Translations under genes and position numbers: made by a program
The notes under the pieces: model-generated
Seen by the model: the letters and a program-made list of their open reading frames with translations, nothing else
The model's database searches: none
Told to the model about the DNA's origin: nothing
Part shown: positions 38,826-50,139 of the stretch, one piece after another
How the letters are laid out: every line of letters starts with the position of its first letter
Numbering within the stretch: position 1 is the stretch's first letter
Assembly: GCA_032871835.1 (NCBI GenBank)
Contig: CM065301.1
Location: forward strand, 21,283,291-21,347,290
Origin: Dipteronia dyeriana
Lineage: Eukaryota; Streptophyta; Magnoliopsida; Sapindales; Sapindaceae
Reading direction: 5' to 3'
Length of the DNA stretch: 64,000 nucleotides

Positions 38826-39720
38826 ATTCCTTATTAGAGTCCATGTTAGAGCACATCTGTTTGTTGTGTCCAATTGAATGACATATGCTACATTTGCAGC
38901 GGTATTCATCGGGAAAACCTCTGCTTGGATCTTCATTAATCAAAGGTGGGTTAGAACATCTCTTAGAATTATGCTCTGGTTGTCCACATATTCTACACGA
39001 TTATATAGTTTTCCTCTCCGAAGACGAGACATGTCGACCCGCCCTCGGGCGTCCTGCTTGTCTCCTAGAGATTGGATTCAAAATCACCCTCTGAGCAATG
39101 TCAGATGACACAACTCAAGTGGAAGGGTGTCCAACTGGCATACTAGGAACCAAGTACGTGTAAATAAGTGTCTGTCTCTTTTAGTAGTCCGAACACAAAG
39201 ATGTGAAATCAAAGTTTCGCTCATTGTAAAAAACATTGAAAATGATGAGATTCACGTTTCAGTAATAGTCACTGCACACTAAAACTTGTAAGTAATGTAC
39301 CTTGTGGCCACGAGTGCGCGAGAACATGGAAAATGATCCATTTAGAATTTGTTGCAAGTACAGGTCTTTCGGGCTAAGTCAACAATCCACTGTTTTTCAG
39401 ACTGTTTGACTGAGAAAATATTCCAGTCTACTGGATTTACGGTCATAAAATCACACTTCTCCACACGTTTTAAGATCACAAGATGTGTTGCGTCGATCAA
39501 CTGATGACGCATGGATTGTCCAGCTCTATAGCGATCGTGAAACCACCTTTGTAGCATATTTCTATTGAACTCAACCAGAGTCAACATAGGCAGTTGTAGT
39601 GCAAATTTTAGGCATGAGTTTATGCATTCTGCAACATTTGTTGTCATCACCCTGTACCTTCTGTCGGGACAGTGTACACGAGACCACTTGTATGGACCGA
39701 CATCAATTACATAATGTATA
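38826..39720 (-). pseudogene. Mutator-like (MULE) transposase C-terminal fragment
   Basis: Minus-strand translation has VMTTNVAECINSCLKFALQLP, LVEFNRNMLQRWFHDR, and VNPVDWNIFSV...WIVDLARKTCTCNKF, then after a stop (39342) MDHFPCS. This is a SWIM zinc finger with its last His lost. Further on come RRQAGRPRAGR (AT-hook-like), CRICGQPEHNSKRC and CSICHSIGHNKQMC, both CX2CX4HX4C zinc knuckles. This order is usual for the end of MULE transposases. It runs head-on into the DUF1985-like region, and the catalytic part is missing. Confidence 0.8.
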
Positions 39721-40396
39721 AAGTAATTCCAAAAAAATATTGAAATCATCTCATAAACATTAAAAATAAACATAGATCTCACAATTAAAAAAATAAATTC
39801 AATAATTTTAAACATAAAATTAAAAGAAAACTAACTAAATAATAAAAAAAATAAAGATTATATTTTTGTGAGTAACAATTTATTCAACAAATCCAACACA
39901 GCCAAAGTCTACAAAATAAGCGAGACCCCAAGCAACAAGCCCAAACGAAGATCCAAGAAACAAGCAACAAGAAACCACCCCTATCTGAAGCACAACACCA
40001 ACAAACCACGCAGACAAAAAAAAAACGAAAGCTTAAAAAAAAAAAATAGAAAAAATCCCACAAAACTCAAACACCAGCCTGCAACTAACAAACAAGAGCT
40101 GGAAATAGGGAAAGCCAATAATACCACCTGAATAGCTCAACAAAAACACACTCAAAAATACAAAACGACATCACCCAACATGCTTAAATTTGAAAACCAA
40201 ACTTTTTACGAGCTCATGAAACCTGTTATCCTTATCCCTCATACCAATGATTTCAATAATTTCCTATTTTTTTCTTTTGAAATCACAGCCTAGACTCATT
40301 CCTCTCTCAAACACCTCCTCATTTCATTCTCAAAATTCCACCCCATCATATCCCTTACCATTGAATCCTGCCGAAATTTGTCTCTTTCACTACAAC
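39721..40396. other. Low-complexity spacer
   Basis: A/C-rich on plus (39868-40131 encodes only a Lys/Asn-rich frame). No protein or transposon terminus recognised. Possibly the worn end of the Mutator-like element. Confidence 0.4.
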
Positions 40397-41043
40397 CAGG
40401 GACGGAGGTCTTCAGGGGCTAGGGTGTGCTACAGCCCGCCCAAGTTTTTTGAATTTTTTCTGTAAGTTTGAATTAAATTTGTTTTTTAAAAACAAAATTT
40501 AGTTATAGCCTAAATAAATTGTTTAATCCCAACAATCCAAATAAATTAGTTATAGTCCAATTTAATTGTTTAAACCCAACAACCCAAATAAATTGATATA
40601 AAATACTGTCTTTTTTTTCACTCTCCCAAATCTCTCTCTCCACTCTCCAACGTCACTGCATCCGTCATTCTTCTTTGATCACTTTCCCATTTTTTTCTTT
40701 TCTTTATTTCACTTTTCCAAATTTCAGATTAACTTGTGATAATTTCCTTTCCTTTAATCTTTTCTTTTTATAATGAATTTAATTTTCGGTTTTATATTTT
40801 TTTATTGATATTTGTATAAATCTTGTGAACATATTATTGGTTTAGGGATTTGCTTTCTAGACAACTTAGGGTGGTTTGCCGTAGAAGAAAGTTGTGAGTT
40901 TTTATTTTATATTGAATTTATTAATTAATAGTAATAAACTTAGGGTGCTTAGTGGTTAGTTCAAAATTTTAAAACTTTTAAATAAGAAAAAAACTTTAGA
41001 ACAGCCAACCCCTTTTTCTTTTTTTTTTCTAGCTACACACCTG
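40397..41043. mobile_element. Non-autonomous hAT element, 647 bp, perfect 8-bp target duplication
   Basis: Starts CAGGGACGGAGGTCTTCAG and ends TAGCTACACACCTG. Flanked on both sides by ACTACAAC (40389-40396 and 41044-41051). The inside is AT-rich with no transposase. Its first 14 bases resemble those of the element at 62693. Confidence 0.85.
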
Positions 41044-41789
41044 ACTACAACTCCTTGTTATCATATTGTGTCTCCTCAACATATGAGTTCTAACCCTGCC
41101 ACTTCTATTCTTCAAAGTGCTATGGGAAGCCACTGCTAATCATCTGTTTGGCCTTTGATGAGAATCGGACCCAAAACCTACCATCTTCCTTTAAATCTCC
41201 GTTAAATCTGTTGGTTTGAAAATCAGTAGAAGAAGTCTTCAACAACTCATAATCTAGTGTTCAAATTCGATTGACCCATCTTACAGACCTCTTCTATATT
41301 GGGCTGTACATTGTCTGGATCATTCAATAACTGGCACTGGCCCCCAATTGGACTAATATCAGGCTTTTTAAATTTCTGGTACGGGCCTCCATGAGACCCA
41401 TTAGTCTGATTGAGAGCAACCTGGACAGCCCACGATTAGGACAAAGCAAACCTGACCCACCTTCGTCATTTCCTTCCTTCAAACAATCTATTTCCAGTAG
41501 ACGGCAAATATATAGTTTTATTAGCATTATCAATAACATTCGCATGTCTGGCAAAAATGATGTCATTGATTATTAATTACACTGTTCACAAGCATGAAAT
41601 TAAAATTATATATAGAATACATATTATTCACAAAACATCCATGATTTAAATAGGCTATTTACGTTTGTTTGATAGAGTTGAGATTTGTAACATACAATTC
41701 ATAAAAAAAATTAAAATTGATAGAATAGAAATTCAATATATAAAAATCTTTTAAAAAAAACCCAATAAAAATCTGAATATTTACATAAA
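41044..41789. other. Intergenic, no gene supported
   Basis: Short frames only. Text around 41380-41470 has antisense and sense frames of about 60-80 codons with no recognisable family. AT-rich towards the right. Confidence 0.4.
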
Positions 41790-41949
41790 CACTAATATTA
41801 GACAACCCAAAAGTTTAGTTTAATTTTCAACACAAATGATGTGACGAGTGATTTTTTGTCATTAACCACATCATCTTATATTGTGTACAGTGATGACAAC
41901 TATTTATCACATCATTTGGATTAATTATTTGGATTGTATAGCATTACTC
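41790..41949. mobile_element. MITE related to the one at 6212-6383
   Basis: Ends CACTAATATTAGACAAC and GATTGTATAGCATTACTC with inner inverted ACACAAATGATGTGA / TCACATCATTTGGA. Flanks TTACATAAA and TTCTAAAAA agree at 6 of 9 positions. Confidence 0.5.
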
Positions 41950-42125
41950 TTCTAAAAATTTAACAAATTAATTCTTAAATAAAAAGCACACAATTGTTAT
42001 ATATATATATTTTAATTTTACTATTTTTTTTTTGTAGCAACTGTAAAACAACAACAGAAAAAGAGAGAAACAAAACAGAAAAACAGGACCAGGTTACACA
42101 TGCATATCAGCCTTAACTAAATCAT

Positions 42126-44865
42126 TTAAATAAGAGGGCACTCCTCATTCCAAAAGGCATCTCCAGAAATCTTCAAAGCTTCCCTAGCCAAGACATAAGC
42201 GGGCATGTTTGCCTTTCTAGAAATGCTGCTAATAGCCACTCCACTACCAGTGGTCATCAGGTTGGCAATCTCATTCAGAATTACCCCACTCTTAGAGTCA
42301 TTGTGACTACCATCAAGTAACCATATCACCACCACTAACTCATTGATCTCAATCAAACTAGGGGCTAAACCATAGTCCGTGCCAAACATAATACCCTTTT
42401 GATGGCCATAAGATATGCCAGTTTAGCACTGAAGTTTGCTTCGATAATCGAGCACTAAAGGCCATGACCTCTCTCTTCATGCTACGAATACCTATCCATC
42501 ATTTCCTTCTATCAATGATTGTGCTACAATTCGTTTTGTATTGACCTTGACTTGGAGGAATCCAAGCCTCATTCATCTGGTTTTCCCCAAACAAAACTCT
42601 ACTGCTGCCATCATTAGGAGTTTGGTACTCCATCAGGTAATTTTTGCACCAAATCCCCACCTCAAAGAGATCACAGTTAGCTTAGCAATGAATTTTGGCA
42701 TTTCTACCATACCAATTCTCCAAACCGTAACACATAAAAGAACTAATTCCTTACTTTTCAGGTGGTGAGAGAGATCCAAAATAAACTTAAAGAAACTACC
42801 ATTATTATCTCTGCGACCTCCCAACACAGGTCTCCAATTTGCCCTTATATCCTTCAACTTCGTGCGATTCCAAAGCGCATACAAGGTCGAATCAACTGCA
42901 TCATTACAAACTGAGCATCTATCACTCACAAGGACTTTTCGATGAGCAAGATTGGCAGAAGTTGGGGTCCAGTAAAAACAAGCTTTCTAGATAAAAATCT
43001 TAATTTTCAAGGGAATATTCATTTTCCATAAGTAGTTCCACCAGTGTGTTGAAGAATTAGCATTTGAGGTTCCTGGAGCCTCCATCAGCTTACACCCCAA
43101 CCAGTAACCGCTTTTAACACTATACCTTATGTTCCCATCATAATGCCATAACTTGGTATTGTTTGATTCAATAGGGATTTTTAGAATAGCTTCCACATCT
43201 TCAGAGAGAAAGTGTTGCTTAAAGAGTTGAACATCCCAGGTACTAGAAGGCGTTATCAGGATATTCACTTTCGCATAAGTTCCCAAAGTTGGAGGGGATT
43301 TTTTTTGAAGGTAGATGGCCTCAAAATCCACTTATCTTTGTAACTACAGATGGAAGATCCATTTCCTAGCCTCCATCTCAGACCTTCCTCAAGAAGCTCC
43401 TTTCCACAGACTAAGCTATTCCAGATAAAAGAGGCCTCTGAACTCTTGGAAGCTTCAAGGAGACCACAATCTTTGTAATAGCAACCTTTTAGAATTCTGG
43501 CGGCTAAACTGTCCGACTTCTTTAATAATCTCCAACACCGGTTTGTGAGGAGTGCACGATTTGATATCTCCAGATTACGAAAACCTAACCCATCCTCTGA
43601 CTTAAGTTTAGCCAGACGATCCCAAGCACACCAATGGATTCTTCATTTCTTTCGCGTCACTTCCCCACCAAAACCTGTTGCTTAGTCCTTGAATTTCATG
43701 GATTAGTCCTTTAGAGAGGCGAAAGAGGCTCATGGAATACATCGAGATAATTTGAATCACCGTTTTAGTGAGAATTTCCTTTCCTCCCACAGATAACAGT
43801 TTTTCATCCCAACCTTTGATCTTTCCCCACACTCGATCGACAATATCCGTAAAGAGTTTTTTTTTTACTTCTTTCCGTAAAACACGGGAGGCCCAAGTAC
43901 TTCTCGTGCCATTCTACAGGTTTAACCCCAACCACAACTGCAAGTCTTTCACCCTCATAAATAGAAAGGGAAGAGCTGAGGCATATTACAGATTTGTTGA
44001 AATTCACCACCTTTCCAAAAGCTTTTGCGTACCTCCCTATAATTTTTCGAATAGCCACACAATTCTCATCATTAGCTCCAGTGAAGAGCAAACTATCCTC
44101 TACAAAGAATAGGTGGGAGATACTAATTCCACCTTTGCTACATTTGAATCCCGATAAAGCTCCTCTATCCTGCTTGTTCTAGATGAGACTTGAGAAGCCT
44201 TCATCGCAAATAAGAAAGAGGTAGGGAGATAGGGGATCCCCTTATCTAATATCCCTGGAATGTTTGATATTTCCGCACACCTCCCCATTGAGCTGAAACG
44301 AATAATTGACTGAACAGACATATTGGATGATTAAATTACCCAAGAGACCAAAAATCCCAGCTTCAACATCATTTGCTCTAGGAATTTCCATTTCACCCTA
44401 TCTTATGCCTTGGACATCAATCTTTTTTCCTCTTTCTTCTTTTTAATATATAGAGGCACTTGAAACCCGCGATAGTAATATCTGAAATAAGCCGTCCTGG
44501 AATAAAAACGCACTGTATTTCAGAAAATACCCCCTCCTAAAGCGTTTTTAAATTAGTTAATAATGACCTTAGCGATAATTTTTATATAACACATTGCACT
44601 GGATTATCAGTCTGTAATCCACCATCGATTTTGGTTTCAAAAATTTAAGGATTAAAGCAATAACAATACTGTTCATCCCATCAACCGCAACCCCTTTGCT
44701 TAGAACCCTTAAGTAAACCGAGACCACACTGAAGCCAACCAAATCCCAGAACTTCTGATAGAACAAGGCTGGAAAGCCATCATTTCTAAGAGCCTTAGTA
44801 GGCTTCATGTCCAAAACCGCACTTCGTACTCCCTCTACTGTGAAGGTCATTTCAAGAGTACGAGA
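42126..44865 (-). pseudogene. LINE ORF2, RT to RNase H part
   Basis: From right to left on minus: AVLDMKPTKALRNDGFPALFYQKFW (44720-44830), SMVDYRLIIQCNVLYK; FVEDSLLFTG at about 44090-44115 for the FADD motif (A-D changed to V-E-D in this reading); NFNKSVICLSS, WHEKYLGLPCF; WGKIKGWDEKLLSVGGKEILTK and RFWWG (43608-43832); a zf-RVT region YSVKSGYWLG...WWNYLWKMNIPLKIKIF (42987-43200) and CSVCNDAVDSTLYALW (42860-42925); and an RNase H-like tail ending at 42126. Frame breaks separate these pieces. The first Asp of the catalytic pair appears lost. Confidence 0.85.
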
Positions 44866-45111
44866 AGCCTCCCTAGTGGTGTAAAAATGGGCCGGCCGGT
44901 GACAGGCCGGTCCGGCCTGCCGGCCCAGGGAGTTCACGGGCCGTTCTTGGAACGGCCCGTGAAGGAAGAGGGCCAGGCCTCGTGCCGGGCCTTTGGGAGG
45001 AGGCCTGGCAGGCCGGCCCTCCTGGCACGCCAATCCGGCGTGCCAGGCCTATCGGACCGGCCCGGCGGTCCGTTCGGCCAATTTTTTTTTTTTTTTTTTT
45101 TTTTCAAAATA

Positions 45112-45148
45112 CCTCCAACGGCTGGAATTGATTTATAGCCGTTGGAGG
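45112..45148. other. Perfect hairpin in the hAT 5' region
   Basis: CCTCCAACGGCT (45112-45123) and AGCCGTTGGAGG (45137-45148) are exact inverted copies around a 13-base loop. It lies just after a T-run (about 45082-45104) at the inner edge of the GC-rich subterminal zone. Confidence 0.85.
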
Positions 45149-46008
45149 AAATTAAAATTACCAAAACCCCCTACAATCTTTTAAATTACATTTTGACCCA
45201 CAAATCAAATTTTTTTATAAATACTTCCATCCATTTCATTTTCCATTAACTCTCTCTATCATTCTTTCAATATCTCATTCTCTCAAATCTCAATCTCTAA
45301 TATATTCTCCAATTCTCTAAACTTTTTCATTCATTTTGGTTATTACTCTCTCTACAAAATTCTCTACGTTTTCCACCAACACACCAAATTTTAAAGGTAC
45401 AATTTTGTTATTACTTTTGGTCTAACATATTCTCATAGTAAATTTATATGTTTATGTTTAGATTTGAGTTACTTAATGAAAACATTATCTATTTAGTTAG
45501 TTAGTTTATCAATTTTTGGGCTTTAATGTTAATATTATTTATTTAGTTTATTAAGATTTTTAAGTTTAGTAGTAATTTTAATATTTGTTATTAATAAATT
45601 TAGAAAGTTAATTTGTATTACTGAAATTACTTTTTGTAATAAGTAAATGATGAATGTTAAGTGTAGTAATTACGTTTGATATTGTTTTTTTCATAAATTA
45701 AAATTTTTCATTTGTAAATTATGATAGTAAATTTAAGAGTAGTGGTTCAAATCATCAATTTTATATTAGTATATTATGTTAGTAAATTTATCAATTTTAT
45801 TTGTAGTAGTGAACTAGTGAATTTAAAATTTTATGTTAGTAGATTATGATTTTTTTTGTTTATTTAATTTGTTTTTTAAGTAAATAAATTATTGTAAGTG
45901 TTGTATTAGTTATAGTAATTATTGTTAGTAAATTAAGATTACTGTTAGTAAATATTGATTTTTAATTTGACTATTAACTACTATAGTGCTCATATTTTTA
46001 TTCAGATA

Positions 46009-48087
46009 ATGGATCCTAACCAGCAGCCTTATTTTTCAGACGGTTTGAATACGCTCAACGATGAATTTGATATTTCAGAACCGACCCATACTCAAGCGGG
46101 ACCTTCTGGTTCCGGCGTTACACCAAAATCATGTCCCAGAAAATTAACATCAGATGTGTGGCAATGTTTCAACATAGTCCAAATGCTACTCTCAAACAGG
46201 GCGTCTGACCTCAGAGCTAAATGTAAGTTTTGCCATAAGAATTATGCTACAAGTACGGGGGGAACCGGACATTTGAGACGGTATATGCACAAATGTATGC
46301 CTGCACATGGACAAGTAGATACTACAACCCAGACACAGCTTCAACGGCACCCAGATGGGTCCGTTACGACGTGGCAGTTCGACGCCATACACGCTAGAGA
46401 GTGCTTGGCACGATACATTGCACAAACTGATCAACCGATCAGTATTGGTGAGAGTTCATTTTATAAAGAATTAATCACATCTGCATATAACCCCCAATAT
46501 GAACCTGTTTCTAGAACCACCACTAGAAATGATTTGATACGATTGTTTGAAACCGAAAGGGATGACTTAGTTGCTGAAATACAACATTTAAGTGTCTCTG
46601 TTGCATTAACTTCTGATATTTGGAATGCATGTTCCAAACAGGACTATTTATGTGTCACGAGACACTATTTAGATTCTGATTGGAGGATAGCAAAAAGAAT
46701 TTTTGGTTTTCGTCCTATGGATTTTGCACATACCGCAGAAAACATTTTTAATGTCATAATGGAAGTTTTAGAAACTTATGAAATCACGCATCACATTCTT
46801 TCAATCACATTTGATAATGCATCTGCAAATACTAGCTCTATTGCATTGTTTGTTGCAAGAAATATCCCGCAAGATGGAGGTTATTTCTTCCATCAACGGT
46901 GTGCATACCATATTATAAATTTAGTTGTACAGGCTGGTTTAAAGCAAGTAAGCGACCAAATAGATCGCATCAGAGATGCCATTTCTTGGATTTGCAGTTC
47001 TAATCCTAGATTCAGTGAATTCAAGAGACATTATAAATTAAACGGTCTCAAACCCCGACGATTCCAAACTGATATGCCGGTAAGGTGGAACTCTACTTAT
47101 TTAATGTTGTAAAATTGTTTGGAATATGATACAACCATTACATGTTTTTATAACATGAAATTGACCGAAACAGGACAACTTAGTCCAAAATTACTTTACA
47201 CAGACGATTGGTATGTGGCAAAGATTTTTGTTCAATTTTTAAAGATATTTTACAATGCCACTGTAACTCTTTCCGGGGTATATTACCCCACATCTTCCCA
47301 GGCAATCCATCAGATAGTGGAAATGTCTGAACTGTTAAACAGTTATAGAGAAGATGAACATCTAGGCGCTGCAGTTGTTGTCATGGAGACAAAGTTGAAA
47401 AAATATTGGGCTAACATTCCCTTACTTTATGCCTTAAGTGCTATAATAGATCCCAGGGTTAAATTATTTGGTTTAGACGTTTTGCTTGAGTTTATTGGTA
47501 TTAATTTGTCAATAGATTATTTAGAACAAATTACTGACATTCGAACCAAGTTGTTCGAGATTTTTCATATTTATGAGACCAGGTTTGGCAACATTGACAT
47601 CCCCCAATCAACACGACCGGAGACAGAGCCGAAGCAAACAAGTTGGAGCCTTCTGAAACGAAGAAAAAAAGACAAATCAGCAAGTACTTCTTCAGGGCAA
47701 AGATCTAGCCCATCTTCTTGTACCGAACTTATTAGGTACCTTGAAGCACAGTTCGATGCTGTTGAAGACAAGGAAGAGTTTGATTTGTTGTTATGGTGGA
47801 AGACCTATACGTACAGGTATCCAGTTCTGTCACACTTAGCACGTGACGTACTGGTTATTCCAGTGTCAACGGTGTCTTCAGAACAAGCTTTCAGCACCAG
47901 TGGACGCATAATTGAACCAAGAAGAAGCTGTTTGTCTCCAGAGATGGTGGAGGTATTAACATGCCTTCGGGATTGGGAGCATGCTAAAAAAAGGTTACAA
48001 AATCTAACTGTAGATAAAGAACTTAATCTAAATTTCGACAATCTATATATTGATGACCCTTCAGGTAGTGGCCAGGGCCAGAATTAG
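46009..48087 (+). pseudogene. hAT transposase, one nonsense codon
   Basis: Reading frame of 693 codons from ATG 46009, right after a splice-acceptor-like TTTTATTCAG, so a 5' UTR intron is likely. A BED-type zinc finger lies at residues about 45-96 (CKFC...HLRRYMHKC). Middle RNase-H-like region: LTSDIWNA, HCAYH-type RCAYHIINLVVQAGL, RWNSTYLML. The C-terminal hAT dimerisation domain (about 575-670) has LLLWWKTYTYRYPVLSHLARDVL, IPVSTVSSEQAFSTSGRI and RRSCLSPEMVEVL. The only break is TAA at 47110-47112 (codon 368), at a place where Gln is plausible (LML-Q-NCLEYD); translation then continues in frame to TAG at 48085. The family cuts and pastes hAT elements in the nucleus. Most like the Ac / RICESLEEPER-type plant group. 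Readthrough or a wild-type allele elsewhere could supply activity. Confidence 0.92.
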
Positions 48088-48611
48088 GTTATACTTTTAC
48101 ATATGTATTTATTATTTACTTGTAAGTTGTAAAACGGTTGCACTCTTTTTCCCTTACCAAGTTTTTATCCCACTGGGTTTTTCTTGGTAAGGTTTTTAAT
48201 AAGGCAATCATGTAGATATGTATTACTGAATTCCATAAGTGAAAAATAAATAAATAATAAAAAAATTGTTCGTTCTCTTTATTCATTTCAAATCCTAATA
48301 ATTGTTCGTTCTCTTTATTCATTTTAAATTCTAAACCCTTAACCATATACTATAAATCCTAAACCCTATACCTTAAATCCAAAAAAACGTAATTTGAAAA
48401 AAAAATTGGACCAAAAAACTAACCTGCCGGACCAGGCCCGTTAGGCCTGGCACGGCACGCAGGCACGGCCTGCCTGAGGCAGGCCGGCGTACTGTGCCGG
48501 GCCTACTTCTCTGGAAACAGACCGGCCCGACTCGGCCTTTTTCCGGAAATGGACTGGCCAGGCCGTCCCTAATGGACCGGACCAGTCCATTTTTACACCT
48601 TTAAGCCTCCC

Positions 48612-49860
48612 TATCTAACTTCGACTTGACTCCCACCAACACATCTTTCAAGTCTTGTTGAGTTGGGTAACTAGAAAAAAATAAGTTCTAAAAATGCTTA
48701 CTAGTAATCTTTTCTAATTCCTTCTTATTTTCTCTCTAGTTTCTGTTCACATCTAGGAGTCCAGTGATTTTATTTCCAGCTTTTTTAGTCGAAGCCTTCG
48801 AGTGGAAGAACAAAGTATTGCATTTTGCTCCAACCATTCCACTATGGCATTTTGTTTCTAGTACCTTTCCTTCGTATTGAACAGCTGATCAAGATGGGAC
48901 TAAAGCACATTAATCATTTTCCAAGAGTGAGGCATATCATTGTTACAAGCTGATTTCAAAGCCTGTCTTTTTTTCTCCAGCTTTTGCCTTTGTTCCCTCC
49001 TTTTTCCGATTTCATGAATCAAGCAGTTTGCCACAAATATCAATTTTCTCCAAAATCCCATTCACTATGCTAGTAGGCGCAACAGCAATCCGAATCGAGC
49101 CGACCAAATTCTTGCTCTCAATATCATCCACCTTGCACTCCTCAAAATAAAATCGTTGCCTTCTTAAAAGGATCAACCCCACCCTTGCCCATATTTTCAA
49201 AGATGCTCAACACCAGAGGCCGATGATTAGGCCCCCAAAAATGAAGATGATGGATCACAAAATTGGGAAATAGATTTCTCCAGCCTCTATTACAAACCCC
49301 TATGTCAAGTCGTTCCATAACTGATGCGGAACCCTCCCTTTTATTGCTTCAAGTAAATTTCGGCCCAAGAAAACCCATATGATCATCCTCCAATTGACGC
49401 CATCTTTTGGGCCCTCCTTCAATCGTTTCAGCATCCCACATGATTTCATTAAAATCTCCAATGTAAATCTAAGGAAGATGCGACATTCTGGCTAGTCTAC
49501 AAAGGGGAGTCCAAGAATGTTTCCGTTGGTCCTGTTCCGGCTTTCCATATAATCATGTAAACTGCCACCAAACCCTCTTCCATGTTTACTTTTCACCTCA
49601 ATATGTTCCGACGAGTAAGTTAACCTCAATGTTGTTAGACCAAAACAGGCATAGTCTGTACCATGACTGTTGACCGCTAGCTTCCTGATGAAACCCAGTA
49701 AAACCCTCCATTTTTCCATTTTAATCTGATCACATTTAGTTTCCATCAGGAACATTAGTTCCAGCTTTTCCACATACTTATGGGAACACAGGACATTGAA
49801 TGCCTGAGAGCTCCCCAACCCTCGGGTATTCCAGACAAAGGATATCTTTGTTCTCGACGG
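48612..49860 (-). pseudogene. LINE ORF2, endonuclease part
   Basis: Begins FVWNTRGLGSSQAFNVL near 49850-49790, then LMFLMETKCDQIKMEKWRVLLGF and YACFGLTTLRLTYSSEHIEV (49610-49760), the N-terminal half of the apurinic-type endonuclease of L1 elements. The following part is frame-shifted through FYFEECKVDDIES (49140) and reaches the hAT insertion point. The catalytic set cannot be confirmed. Confidence 0.75.
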
Positions 49861-50139
49861 GCCAATAGAGACCGACCGACCGATAAATTCTTAAAATCTC
49901 TTCTTCCATCATAGATAAAACCCCCAAAGGAGTAACCCGCTCATTGGTCTATGTTCATAATAGTTGATCCTGTAGCATAACCTATCTAGCTTTCAAACCA
50001 TTAAACTAAAGGTTCTCCGAACTGCTCCATACGCCATCACGGTCAGAAGTATCGACATCATTTTTCATAGAAATCTTCAACACCCCTAACCTGCACTTCT
50101 TACAGACGGTGACTTCCTACTTATCTAACTAATCCGCTA

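Larger units (their letters stand above)
44874..48603 (+). mobile_element. Autonomous-type hAT transposon, 3730 bp, perfect 8-bp target duplication
   Basis: Terminal inverted repeats TAGTGGTGTAAAAATGG (44874) and CCATTTTTACACCTTTA (ending 48603; reverse complement TAAAGGTGTAAAAATGG). AGCCTCCC occurs at 44866-44873 and 48604-48611, the exact 8-bp duplication expected of hAT. Both subterminal zones (44883-45080 and 48424-48590) are strikingly GC-rich, with many GGCCGG, GGCCTG and GGCACG words, while the rest is AT-rich; such clusters often bind hAT transposase. It sits inside LINE ORF2 and carries one transposase gene with a single stop. Confidence 0.95.

Noticed and set aside
39868..40131. Lys/Asn-rich 87-residue frame as a possible nuclear protein
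   Set aside because: A/C-rich low complexity, no neighbouring gene structure, no domain.
44569..45033. 154-residue minus-strand protein beginning MACQEGRPARPPPKGP
   Set aside because: The first half is translated hAT subterminal DNA; only the second half is LINE RT, joined by the insertion boundary.
45112..45148. Rho-independent terminator or microRNA precursor
   Set aside because: Nuclear plant DNA, stem of only 12 bp, located in a transposon end; a role in the transposon is more likely.
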